DNA of 64,000 bases from Novosphingobium sp. (GTDB lineage Bacteria; Pseudomonadota; Alphaproteobacteria; Sphingomonadales; Sphingomonadaceae): NCBI GenBank assembly GCA_024236175.1, contig JACKKY010000001.1, positions 1,550,001-1,614,000 of the forward strand. Reading direction: 5' to 3'. A program made the position numbers and the translations under genes. The notes under the pieces were generated by a model that did no database searches, was not told where the DNA came from, and saw only the letters and a list, made by a program, of their open reading frames with translations. Numbering within the stretch: position 1 is the stretch's first letter; each line of letters begins with the position of its first letter. Below are positions 1-8,617 of the stretch, in pieces.

Positions 1-678
1 GAGGATGAGCGGACCTGGGCCTTCGATTTCCGGGTGATGACGCCGACCGCCTGGTGGCGCGTGCCGATGCAGAACCTGTCGATGGGACTGCCTACAGATT
101 CAGCCGCGCAGAATCGGATCCACAAGATGATGCTGCAGGCGCTGCAGTACAAGCGTCCCAGGAAGTACTGGGTGCTCAAGGGCTTCCACAACTTCCGGCT
201 CAAGGAATTCTTCGAGACCTATCCGGATGCGACGCTGGTCTACCTGCATCGCGATCCCGTTCAGGTGGCGGCTTCGAGCACCGCGATGATGCGCGACATC
301 ATGGAAGGTATCGTCGGCAAGATCGATCTCGTCGCCGAGGCCAAGATGCATCTCGAGCGCGTCCGCATGAGCATCGCCAACACCATGTCGAACCCGCTGA
401 TCAACGACCCGCGCATCCTCCATGTCCGCTACAAGGATTTCGTCGGCGACCCGATCGCCACCATCCGGGGCTACTACGAGTTCACCGGCAGGGAGCTGAC
501 GCCGCAGGCGGAGGCGGCGATGCGCGACTACCTCGCCAACAACAAGGGCGACCGCCACGGCAAGTTCGAATATTCGACAAAGCTGCTGACCGATGCCGGC
601 TACGATATCGACGAACTCAACGAGGAGTTCCGTTCCTTCCGCGAGCGCTTCGACGTGCCCATCGAGAAGCGGGACTGA
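1..678 (+). CDS. Sulfotransferase family protein (5' end outside window)
   Basis: The reading frame is open from the first base, so only the C-terminal ~225 residues are present. The segment YLHRDPVQVAASSTAM fits the 3'-phosphate-binding motif of PAPS-dependent sulfotransferases (Arg-Asp-Pro followed by a downstream Ser). The later LHVRYKDFVGDP segment is also typical of the Sulfotransfer_3 group, which often acts on lipid or alicyclic alcohols. The 5'-phosphosulfate loop would lie upstream and cannot be checked. The stop is followed after 2 nt by the next ATG, so it heads or belongs to the operon that continues with the TIM-barrel, DUF1214-like and GST genes. The substrate is unknown. Confidence 0.8.
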   Translation, partial: EDERTWAFDFRVMTPTAWWRVPMQNLSMGLPTDSAAQNRIHKMMLQALQYKRPRKYWVLKGFHNFRLKEFFETYPDATLVYLHRDPVQVAASSTAMMRDIMEGIVGKIDLVAEAKMHLERVRMSIANTMSNPLINDPRILHVRYKDFVGDPIATIRGYYEFTGRELTPQAEAAMRDYLANNKGDRHGKFEYSTKLLTDAGYDIDELNEEFRSFRERFDVPIEKRD

Positions 679-680
679 TC

Positions 681-1490
681 ATGCACAAGCGCGTTTGCCT
701 TCATCAGATCGCCTTCATCGACCAGAGCACCACGGCATTCGTGGAACACTGTCGCGAGATCGGCGTCCGGCACATGACCCTGGTGACGCCGCTGCTGATG
801 CAGGACGGGGCGCTGGAGGAAGCGCGTGCGGCGCTGACCACGCCCGACCCGCATGTCGCGGTCGTCAACCATCCTATCGGCATGGGCACCGACCTCGAAC
901 GGGCCGGTAGAGAGGAAACCGAAAAACTCCTGCAGGCGATCGATATTGCTGCGACCTTGGGAGCACGCGCGATCTACCTGGTCAGCGGCGGGCGCGGTTC
1001 GCTGCTCTGGGAGCAGGCGGCCGAGCGTTTTGCGGAACTGGTCGCGCCGTGCCTTCCCGTGGCGAAAGAGAAGGGCGTCCAGCTGCTGGTCGAGACGGCG
1101 TCCGATTTCAATGTCGACATCCATATCGCGCATACGCTGGACGATACGATCCGTCTGGCGGAGATTGCGGGGATCGGCGTTTGCCTGGAACTGCATGCCT
1201 GCTGGTTCGAAAGCGGGCTCAAGGAGAAGTTCGCCCGCGCCATGCCGAACACCGGCCTCGTGCAGGTGAGCGACTATGTGCTCGGGGACCGGACCGCGCC
1301 GTGCCGCGCCGTGCCGGGCGACGGCGTGATTCCGCTGCAGTACCTGCTGGGCGATATCCTGGAAGCCGGCTATCGCGGCGTGTTCGATCTGGAACTGGTG
1401 GGGCCTCGCATCGTCGAGGAAGGTGCCGGCGCAGCATCGAAGCGTGCGGCGGAGAATCTTTCGGAACTGCTTGAGAAACTGGGAGCCTGA
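681..1490 (+). CDS. Sugar phosphate isomerase/epimerase-like TIM-barrel protein
   Basis: A 269-residue protein with the AP-endonuclease-family-2 (xylose isomerase-like) TIM barrel. Candidate metal ligands are the Glu of LLVETASDF, the acidic/His pair in LELHACW and the Glu of FDLELVGPRI near the C-terminus. Family members bind divalent metal and isomerise or epimerise sugars, inositols or similar polyols; the substrate here is not predictable. The ATG at 681 lies 2 nt after the sulfotransferase stop. Reading frames that run farther upstream would overlap that gene and were rejected. A second, distantly similar barrel is encoded at 18520-19314. Confidence 0.75.
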   Translation: MHKRVCLHQIAFIDQSTTAFVEHCREIGVRHMTLVTPLLMQDGALEEARAALTTPDPHVAVVNHPIGMGTDLERAGREETEKLLQAIDIAATLGARAIYLVSGGRGSLLWEQAAERFAELVAPCLPVAKEKGVQLLVETASDFNVDIHIAHTLDDTIRLAEIAGIGVCLELHACWFESGLKEKFARAMPNTGLVQVSDYVLGDRTAPCRAVPGDGVIPLQYLLGDILEAGYRGVFDLELVGPRIVEEGAGAASKRAAENLSELLEKLGA

Positions 1491-1492
1491 GT

Positions 1493-2728
1493 ATGGCGTA
1501 TGGCGACGGACCTGCTGACGAGAAACTCAAGGCGGCATGGGACAGCTTCTGCGATCGCCTGAAGGCAGCGGGCGAAAAGGCGTTCAAGGACGCCAATCCG
1601 CCGGCTCCGATCATGCGCGCCGATGCCTTTCATTTCCTCACGCAGAATCTCGGGCAGACATTCGATCTTGCGCTGGAAACCAAGGATCCGGCCTATCCGA
1701 TGATCCATTACTTCACCCATCCCTACATGAAGCTTGGCGGCGACGTTTGCGATTTCACCTATCGCCAGGCCTGGATCTCGGGCGATTACACCTACAAGAT
1801 CACGGGCCGAAGAGGGACGGCGCGCTGGTTCAACCTCACCGTTCAGGGCCCGAAGCCGGACAAGATCCCCGGCACCGACTGGCCGCCGCTGCACGAGCCT
1901 TTCGGCGACATTCCCGAGTGCAATATCCTCGGCTCGCAGATCGAGACCGACGCCGAAGGCTGTTTCGAACTTTTCATCGGTGGCGAGAAGCGGCCGCAGA
2001 ACTGGTTGCCGACCACGCCAGGCTCGCGCAAGCTGTTCATCCGCGAGGCCTATGACGCGTGGGGCGAAACGCCGACCACCCTCACGATCGAGAGGGTGGG
2101 TATGGACAGTCCGAAGCCCGTGCCCACCGCCGACCGGATGATCGAGGCGTTTGACTGGGCCGGGGATTTCGTCACCGGCATCATGCGCGACTGGCCCGAA
2201 CACTCGTGGATGACTTCGGGCGGCGTTTGCGATCCGAACCAGCTCAATGTCTTCCCGGCCGACAAGTCGGCCAATACCGCCGACGATGCCAAGCGCGGCC
2301 GCATGGCGGCCAACATGATCTGGTCGCTGAAACCCGACGAGGCGCTGATTGTCGAGATGGAGTGGCACGACGGGCTCTGGCTGTTCGGCATGGGCGGCGT
2401 ATTTGTTGAGTCCATGGACTACCTCTATCGCCAGGTGAGCTACTCGCCTGCGCGAACCAAGGTCGACAGTGACAATGTGGTACGTCTGGTAATCGCTCAC
2501 CAGGATCCCGGCGTGCACAACTGGCTCGACACGCAAGGCTTTTCCGACGGCAATCTCGGCTACCGCAATCTCATGAGCCAGAACCCCGCCACCTTCCGCA
2601 CGAAGCTGGTAAGGCACGCCGAACTGATGCAGCACCTCCCCGCCGACACGGCGATGGTGACGAAGGAAGAGCGCATCCAGCAGTTGCAGGACCGCTATCA
2701 CGCCATCAAGCTGCGCTTCGGTATCTGA
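1493..2728 (+). CDS. DUF1214-like protein
   Basis: A 411-residue protein without an obvious signal peptide. Its C-terminal third contains AHQDPGVHNWLDTQG, which resembles the conserved DUF1214 block (DPGVPNWLDT). Proteins of this group are frequent in actinobacterial and sphingomonad steroid or aromatic catabolic clusters, but no reaction is established. It starts 2 nt after the preceding stop, and its own TGA overlaps the ATG of the GST gene by one base (TGATG), so the genes are translationally coupled. The DUF assignment is by motif memory only; function is unknown. Confidence 0.6.
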   Translation: MAYGDGPADEKLKAAWDSFCDRLKAAGEKAFKDANPPAPIMRADAFHFLTQNLGQTFDLALETKDPAYPMIHYFTHPYMKLGGDVCDFTYRQAWISGDYTYKITGRRGTARWFNLTVQGPKPDKIPGTDWPPLHEPFGDIPECNILGSQIETDAEGCFELFIGGEKRPQNWLPTTPGSRKLFIREAYDAWGETPTTLTIERVGMDSPKPVPTADRMIEAFDWAGDFVTGIMRDWPEHSWMTSGGVCDPNQLNVFPADKSANTADDAKRGRMAANMIWSLKPDEALIVEMEWHDGLWLFGMGGVFVESMDYLYRQVSYSPARTKVDSDNVVRLVIAHQDPGVHNWLDTQGFSDGNLGYRNLMSQNPATFRTKLVRHAELMQHLPADTAMVTKEERIQQLQDRYHAIKLRFGI

Positions 2729-3510
2729 TGGCGGGCGAACGGCCGATCACGGTCTACGCCAACCCGCTAAGTCCCTATGTCAACAAGGTCCGCGCGTTCC
2801 TGAATCTCAAGGGACTGAACTATCGGCTGCATTACGTCGATCCCACTCGACAGAAGCAGGAACTCGAATTCTCCGGCCAGACCGCGGTGCCGGTGGTGAC
2901 AGTGGGCCACGAGGTGCTGGTCGATTCAACGCCAATTTGTCTGCGGCTGGAAGAAATTTTCCCGACCCACCCTCCCGGCCTGCCCGCCGACGCTGCTTTG
3001 CGCGATAAACTTCTGGCCCTGGACCGCTGGGTGTCGGCCAGCCTGATTCCGACAGGTTTCTACACGTCCCAGAACTTGCCGCTGGCGGCCAAGCTTCGGA
3101 ACGGCTGGCTTTCGGGCACGATACACAGCGTGACGGCGCCGCAGGGGCTTCCTCTCTGGATGAAGCTGATGTGGCCTGTCTTCGTCGTGAGAGCACGGTT
3201 CGTTTCCGGCATCATCGACCATATCGATCCGGCGACACCGGTAAGCGAAGTGCGGCGGAATGCCTGCGAGGATTTTATCGCACGGTTGGAAGGAGGGCCT
3301 TTTCTCGGCGGACAATCATCTCCTTCGCTGCCGGATTGTGCGGCATACGGCCACTTCATTCCCTGCTGGATGGGGGGCATGGTCGGCTATGAAGAGTTTG
3401 CCGGTTATCGCGAACTAGCCGGCTGGGTCCAGCGGATGACCCCTCTTGCCTACACGCCGAAACCCTTCTGGCCGAAGCAGCTCGTCAGGCGCGATCCTGA
3501 ACGTTTCTAA
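2728..3510 (+). CDS. Glutathione S-transferase family protein
   Basis: A 260-residue protein. Residues ~6-80 form a thioredoxin-fold GST N-terminal domain with the cis-Pro context TAVPVV and the following DSTPICLRLEE, equivalent to the glutathione gamma-Glu-binding Glu/Asp-Ser element. An alpha-helical GST C-terminal domain follows. Such enzymes conjugate glutathione or use it for isomerisation or ether cleavage. It is the last gene of the coupled cluster that begins with the sulfotransferase; about 125 bp without a recognisable gene follow. The substrate is unknown. Confidence 0.8.
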   Translation: MAGERPITVYANPLSPYVNKVRAFLNLKGLNYRLHYVDPTRQKQELEFSGQTAVPVVTVGHEVLVDSTPICLRLEEIFPTHPPGLPADAALRDKLLALDRWVSASLIPTGFYTSQNLPLAAKLRNGWLSGTIHSVTAPQGLPLWMKLMWPVFVVRARFVSGIIDHIDPATPVSEVRRNACEDFIARLEGGPFLGGQSSPSLPDCAAYGHFIPCWMGGMVGYEEFAGYRELAGWVQRMTPLAYTPKPFWPKQLVRRDPERF

Positions 3511-3636
3511 ACCCTCTTCAAGATGTGATCCACTGCGTCTAATAGAGCGCGTCCCTTGGGGCAGAGGCTGCATGAGCCGCCAGGATTGAAGACTTGGCTG
3601 GGCCGCATTGCGAGCCAGTGAGCAGGAAGACTTTGG

Positions 3637-5790
3637 ATGACACCATTTCCGGCGCTCTTGCGCGCCCGTTTCGCAGCAGCCCTGGCGGCGGCGATCGCCT
3701 TCGCACTCGCGCTCGGGTCCTGCGATAGGCCTGCACAGCCCGATGAGCCCACCGCCCTGATCGATCCCGACGACTGGCCGAATTTCGGTCGCACGCCGGG
3801 CGAACAGCATTACAGCCCGCTCGACCAGATCGACAGCGGCAATGTCGGCGATCTCCAGCTCGCTTGGTATTACGATCTGCCTCCCGAGAACACCGCGACC
3901 GGACCGATCGAGGCCGACGGCAAGCTCTTCATCACGACGGGCCACGGCTATATCCGCGCCTTCGAAGCGGCGACCGGCGAGCTGCTGTGGGAATACGATT
4001 CAAAGACTCGCGAAGCCTCGGGCATCCATTTGCGTCTCGGCTGGGGCGCGAAGGGCATCGCCTATTCCGACGGCCGGGTGTTTCTCGGAACGCAGGATGG
4101 CCGGGTAATCGCGCTCGATGCCGAAAGCGGCGACGTCGCATGGGAGCAGCGCGATTATCCGCTCGAGGAGCTGCGTTACATCAACGGTCCGCCGCGAGTG
4201 TTCGACGGCAAGGTGATCGTCGGACATGGGGGCGCGGACGTCAGCCCGATCCGCGGCTTCGTCACCGCCTATGACGCGAAGACCGGGAAGCGGTTGTGGC
4301 GTTTCCATACCGTGCCCGGCAACCCTGCCGACGGTTTCGAGAACAAGGGGATGGAACTGGCTGCCAAGACCTGGACCGGCGAGTGGTGGAAGCATGGCGG
4401 CGGGGGAACCGCCTGGAACGCCTTCAGCTACGACCCCGAACTCGGCCTGATCTATATCGGGGTGGGCAACGGCTTTCCCTACAATCAGGCACTGCGCAGC
4501 CCTGAAGGCGGCGACAATCTGTTCCTGGCCTCGATCGTCGCGGTGAAGGCCGATAGCGGCGAATACGCCTGGCACTACCAGGTCTGCCCCGGCGACCAGT
4601 GGGACTGCACCGCCGTGCAGGACATGACGCTCGCCACTCTCGAGATCGACGGCAAGCAGCGCAAGGTGCTGATGCAGGCACCCAAGAACGGCTTCTTCTA
4701 TGTCATCGACCGCACGACCGGCGAATTCATCTCGGCGGAACCCTTCGCCAAGGTCACCTGGGCGGAGAAGATCGACTACGAGACCGGCCGCCCCGTGGAA
4801 AATCCCGGAATTCGCTATCATGGCAAGCCGGGCATGTTCGAACTCTGGCCGGGCCTGCGCGGCGCGCACAGCTGGCTGCCGCAATCGTACAGCCCCAAGA
4901 CCGGCTTGGTTTACATCCCGGTGATCGAGGGCGCTTCCTTCATCGGCGACGAGGGAGTCGATTTCGACAACCAGCCCCCGATCGGCGGGATGGCGGTAAA
5001 CGCCCTGCCTGATCCGGACCTTCCGGGCGCCCATCGCGGGTTCCTCAAGGCATGGGATCCGGTGGCCCAGAAAGTCCGCTGGAGCATCGAGCTGCCCGGC
5101 AACTGGCCGGGCGGCACCATGGCCACGGCAGGAAATCTCGTATTCCAGGGCAGGATTGACGGGCGCTTCGTGGCCTATGATGCGATGTCCGGGAAGGAGC
5201 TGTGGAGTTTCAAGACGCAGGCTCCCGTCGTCGCCCCGCCGATAAGCTACCGCATCGGCGGCACGCAATATGTGACGGTCATCACCGGCAACGGCGCCGG
5301 CGGCGGGGGAATCTTCTCGACCGGCGTTGCCGAGTATTCAACCGACTATCGCCTGCCGCGCCGTGTCCTGACTTTCGCGCTGAACGGCACGGCGAAGCTG
5401 CCGAAGGCCGAGCCCGTGGCGCCGCGAAAGCCGCTCGACGATCCGGACTTCAAGCCAGATCCGGAACTGACCCGGAAGGGCGCGATGGCTTATGGCATGG
5501 GCGGTTGCGTCGTGTGCCACGGCTTCAACGCGGTCTCCGGCGGCACCGCGCCGGACTTGCGCACCTCACTCTATATTCTTGACGCCAAGGCTTTCCGTGC
5601 AGTGGTGAAGGAAGGGGCATTGGTCGGTTCAGGCATGCCGCCCTTCCCGGAGATTTCCGACGAAGGGGTAGCCGCCATGCGCCAGTATCTGCGCGCCCTC
5701 AGCCAGGGCTTGGGCAAGGCTGGAACAATCAATTCGGCGAAATCCGCAAATGGCGAGGACAATCGCGCCGCGAGCCAGCCGATCCACTGA
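3637..5790 (+). CDS. PQQ-dependent quinohaemoprotein alcohol dehydrogenase, lipoprotein type
   Basis: A 717-residue type II PQQ alcohol dehydrogenase. It has an N-terminal signal with a lipobox ending at Cys29 (ALGSC), an eight-bladed PQQ propeller with repeated W-docking motifs (e.g. ALDAESGDVAWE), the substrate-side PGDQWD motif, and a C-terminal cytochrome c domain with CVVCH at residues 624-628. The enzyme should oxidise alcohols in the periplasm, passing electrons through its own haem. The adjacent Cys-Cys pair that forms the vicinal disulfide in canonical members is absent; the aligned stretch before KGIAY reads LRLGWGA. A purine-rich SD (AGGAAGA) precedes the ATG. It stands alone between the GST gene and a convergent amidohydrolase. 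Confidence 0.85.
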   Translation: MTPFPALLRARFAAALAAAIAFALALGSCDRPAQPDEPTALIDPDDWPNFGRTPGEQHYSPLDQIDSGNVGDLQLAWYYDLPPENTATGPIEADGKLFITTGHGYIRAFEAATGELLWEYDSKTREASGIHLRLGWGAKGIAYSDGRVFLGTQDGRVIALDAESGDVAWEQRDYPLEELRYINGPPRVFDGKVIVGHGGADVSPIRGFVTAYDAKTGKRLWRFHTVPGNPADGFENKGMELAAKTWTGEWWKHGGGGTAWNAFSYDPELGLIYIGVGNGFPYNQALRSPEGGDNLFLASIVAVKADSGEYAWHYQVCPGDQWDCTAVQDMTLATLEIDGKQRKVLMQAPKNGFFYVIDRTTGEFISAEPFAKVTWAEKIDYETGRPVENPGIRYHGKPGMFELWPGLRGAHSWLPQSYSPKTGLVYIPVIEGASFIGDEGVDFDNQPPIGGMAVNALPDPDLPGAHRGFLKAWDPVAQKVRWSIELPGNWPGGTMATAGNLVFQGRIDGRFVAYDAMSGKELWSFKTQAPVVAPPISYRIGGTQYVTVITGNGAGGGGIFSTGVAEYSTDYRLPRRVLTFALNGTAKLPKAEPVAPRKPLDDPDFKPDPELTRKGAMAYGMGGCVVCHGFNAVSGGTAPDLRTSLYILDAKAFRAVVKEGALVGSGMPPFPEISDEGVAAMRQYLRALSQGLGKAGTINSAKSANGEDNRAASQPIH

Positions 5791-5812
5791 CGATCTTGAG
5801 GCAGGCCGGCAC

Positions 5813-6673
5813 TTACACCGGCCAGTCAAGCCAGGTCCGTGCCGTGCGCCCGAGCACCCATTCGCGCTCTTCCTGCGTGAGGTCCGGGTCGCCGAGCACT
5901 CCGTAGAGCAAGTCGGCCCAGCTTTCGCCGCGCTGGTTCACCGAGAAGTCGCTTGCCCACATGATCCGTTCGGCGCCGAAACGTCCGATCGCCTTGCGCA
6001 GGATCGGCCATAGCCCCTCTCCCGGCCATGCCGGCTTGTCGAACATCGCAGACGAGTGGCCCCATTTGAGCGCGACATTGGGAAAGTCGGCGAGCGACAG
6101 CACCTTGTCGAACATCACCAGCTGCTGTTCGTCGTTCAGCGCCGGCGTGCCGCCCCCGATCGATGCACGCATCGAGTTGCTGAACAGGCCGCAATGATCG
6201 ACGACGATGCGCAGGTCCGGAAAGGCGCCCGCAAGCCGGGCGAAGGCTTCCGGCTGGTCCGGTGCGAAGACGAACAGCGGCAGGCCGCAATCGCCCGCGG
6301 CCTTGCAGATATGATCGTATCCGCCTGCGGCAAACTCCGCCCTTTCCGCGCCGGACAGACCCGGATCGATCCGCAGCGCCCGGGCAGCCGGCGCGTCGCG
6401 GACCTGCCGAACGATGCCGGCATACTCCGGGTCCTCGCGATTGATGCGCAGGAGATAGGAGAATCGTTCGGGATGGATCTGCGCGGCGAGCTCGGCCGTC
6501 GGCGCAACCGGCCGCTGCACCTCGCCCGGCAACGCGTGATGCGGCTCGTTGGCGAAGGAGCGCAGCCAGTATTCGTCGATGAGAACGGCGCGAATGCCCA
6601 GCGCGTCCATCGCGGTCAGAGTCTCGTCGATCCTGCCGGGCCCGAAGTGAATTTGCGCGTCAACGATATCCAT
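5813..6673 (-). CDS. Amidohydrolase family protein (amidohydrolase 2)
   Basis: A 286-residue TIM-barrel metal hydrolase of the amidohydrolase-2 type. It begins DAQIHFG where the family normally has D-x-H-x-H, so the first metal His is replaced by Gln and the second is kept. VDHCG and MWASDFS supply the later His and Asp ligands. Family members hydrolyse lactones or decarboxylate aromatic acids; the activity here is open. The ATG is preceded by AGGAGCGG on the minus strand. It lies 18 bp downstream of the enoyl-CoA hydratase gene and is probably cotranscribed with it. Confidence 0.7.
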   Translation of the reverse strand: MDIVDAQIHFGPGRIDETLTAMDALGIRAVLIDEYWLRSFANEPHHALPGEVQRPVAPTAELAAQIHPERFSYLLRINREDPEYAGIVRQVRDAPAARALRIDPGLSGAERAEFAAGGYDHICKAAGDCGLPLFVFAPDQPEAFARLAGAFPDLRIVVDHCGLFSNSMRASIGGGTPALNDEQQLVMFDKVLSLADFPNVALKWGHSSAMFDKPAWPGEGLWPILRKAIGRFGAERIMWASDFSVNQRGESWADLLYGVLGDPDLTQEEREWVLGRTARTWLDWPV

Positions 6674-6691
6674 TGCCCGCTCCTGTCGCGA

Positions 6692-7480
6692 TCAGACCGG
6701 CAGGTCCTTTGGCACCCAGTTCGGCAGGCGCTTCTCCATGAAGGCCTGCATGCCTTCGCGCGCTTCCGATTCTTCGCTCATCAGTGAAACGAACATCGTC
6801 TGATAGTCGATCGCGGCATACTGCTGGTTGAGCATGCGCTTGACATGGGCACGGCATTCCGGAGCGGTCTGGAGCACTTCGCAGGCCGCCTTCAGCGCTT
6901 CCTCGCGCAGCTGTTCATGCGGCACGATCCGGGAAACCAGCCCCATCGCATGCGCCTCGGCGGCATCGATCTTCCGGGCGGAGAGGAGCAGGTCGCGGGC
7001 CTGGGCCATTCCGACGTGGGCGGGCAGGGTGGCCGCATAAGTCGCATCGATGATGCCGCGCAGCAACTCCGGAACCCTGAATGTCGCACGCTCGCTGACC
7101 ACCGCGATGTCGGACATCATCGCGATCAGCAGCCCGCCCGCCTGGCAGATGCCGTTCACTGCCGAGATGACCGGCGCCATGCTTTCCCTGATCGTGACGA
7201 AGGGTAGGCATTCGTAATGCAAGCCTTCGGGAACCTGCTGGTCGCCTTTCTCGTAGCGGCCGCCGAGGTCGCCTCCGGGAGCGAAGACATCGCCGGTGCC
7301 GGTGAGGATCAGCGCGCGCAGATCCTTGTCGGCATTGACGAGATGGACCGCCTTCTTGATCCCGAAATACATCGAAGGTGTAAGCGCATTGCGCGCGTGC
7401 GGCCGGTCGATCGTGCACCACAGGATCGGCCCGTCCCGCTCGAGCCGCAGGTTCTTCGTGCCCAGGTCGAAATCGCTCAT
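6692..7480 (-). CDS. Enoyl-CoA hydratase/isomerase family protein
   Basis: A 262-residue crotonase-fold protein. It carries the first oxyanion region (PGGDLGG), the second (NGICQAGGLL) and a Glu at FRVPELLRG in the usual region of a catalytic acidic residue, so it should act on an acyl-CoA by hydration, isomerisation or hydrolysis. A strong SD (GGGAGAGA) precedes the ATG. It is transcribed divergently from the phosphotransferase gene across a 54-bp gap and is followed by the amidohydrolase gene. The exact acyl-CoA is not predictable. Confidence 0.8.
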   Translation of the reverse strand: MSDFDLGTKNLRLERDGPILWCTIDRPHARNALTPSMYFGIKKAVHLVNADKDLRALILTGTGDVFAPGGDLGGRYEKGDQQVPEGLHYECLPFVTIRESMAPVISAVNGICQAGGLLIAMMSDIAVVSERATFRVPELLRGIIDATYAATLPAHVGMAQARDLLLSARKIDAAEAHAMGLVSRIVPHEQLREEALKAACEVLQTAPECRAHVKRMLNQQYAAIDYQTMFVSLMSEESEAREGMQAFMEKRLPNWVPKDLPV

Positions 7481-7534
7481 GGTCTCTCCCGAATTCTGTT
7501 GCCGTTACCACAGCCTGATAGCAGGATAGTAAGC

Positions 7535-8617
7535 ATGGCAAGCAATAATCTCTTCCCGCTCCCGACCGAGATCGAAGCTCTCACCACCGAATGGCTCAAC
7601 GCCGCGCTGAACAGCCGCAATCCCGGCGTGACGCTAAGGGATTCCGAAATCGTCGACATCAATCACGGGACCTGCACGAAGGTCCGTATCCGGTTGGATC
7701 TCGATGAGGCCGGCAAGGCTGCGGGCATTCCCGAACTGGTCATCCTGAAAGGCGGGTTCGAGCCACACAGCCGCATGATGCCGTACATGCACAATCAGGA
7801 AGTGCATGCCTATGCCGATGTGCTTCCGCACACGCCGCTGCGCTTTCCGACCTGCTACTTCGCCGGGTTCGACGAAGCGCAGGCGCAAGGCATCATCATC
7901 ATGGACGATCTCGTTGCGCGCGGCGTGACTTTCCTTCACCCCCAAAAGCCTCAGGAGCCGGAGCTGGTTGCGCGGCGCCTGACGATGCTCGCGCGGCACC
8001 ACGCGATGACTTGGGGTACCGACGATTTCAAACCGGGCGGTCGTTTCGACTGGGCGACCCAGACGGCCGATTCGACTCACTTTGACAGCATCCTCGTGCC
8101 CGAGACATGGCGAAGCTATGTCGATAGCGCGCGCGGCGCCGCCGCTTCGGTCTGCTTCCACGATCTCGACTGGATGATCCGGACGAAGAACAAGATGAAT
8201 GCTCTGTCGAAGTCGCTGCCGAACGTCCTGATCCATGGCGACACCCATCTCGGCAACCTGTACATTGACATCGACGGCGAACCGGGCTTTTTCGATTCCC
8301 TGCCGCACATCTCGCCGATCATGTACGAAGTGTCCTATCATGTGACCGGCGCTCTCGACGTTCCCGTGCGGCGTCTGCACGAGCGCGATCTCGTCTCGCA
8401 TTATCGCGACGAACTGGTGCGCTGCGGTGTCGATGCGCCGCCGATGGACGAGCTGATGCACCAGTTCGGCTGCTTCCTGGCCAACGGCTACATGATCTTC
8501 ATCGTCAACGCTTCGGAATTCCAGCCCGAGGCAATCAACACCGCCTATACCGCACGCTTCTCGTCCGCGATGCTCGATCACGATACGATCGGGCTGATCG
8601 AAAGGCTTGAGGTCTAG
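7535..8617 (+). CDS. Phosphotransferase (APH/ecdysteroid-kinase-like) family protein
   Basis: A 360-residue kinase-fold protein with the APH Brenner motif HGDTHLGN at residues 234-241 (catalytic Asp236, metal-binding Asn241). The following metal-binding segment reads FFDS instead of the usual IDW. Family members phosphorylate hydroxylated small molecules. In sphingomonads and mycobacteria such genes often sit in steroid or terpenoid catabolic regions. The ATG at 7535 follows GCAGGA; frames extending to 7217 would overlap the divergent hydratase gene. Its stop overlaps by 4 bp the stop of the convergent SDR gene. Confidence 0.75.
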   Translation: MASNNLFPLPTEIEALTTEWLNAALNSRNPGVTLRDSEIVDINHGTCTKVRIRLDLDEAGKAAGIPELVILKGGFEPHSRMMPYMHNQEVHAYADVLPHTPLRFPTCYFAGFDEAQAQGIIIMDDLVARGVTFLHPQKPQEPELVARRLTMLARHHAMTWGTDDFKPGGRFDWATQTADSTHFDSILVPETWRSYVDSARGAAASVCFHDLDWMIRTKNKMNALSKSLPNVLIHGDTHLGNLYIDIDGEPGFFDSLPHISPIMYEVSYHVTGALDVPVRRLHERDLVSHYRDELVRCGVDAPPMDELMHQFGCFLANGYMIFIVNASEFQPEAINTAYTARFSSAMLDHDTIGLIERLEV

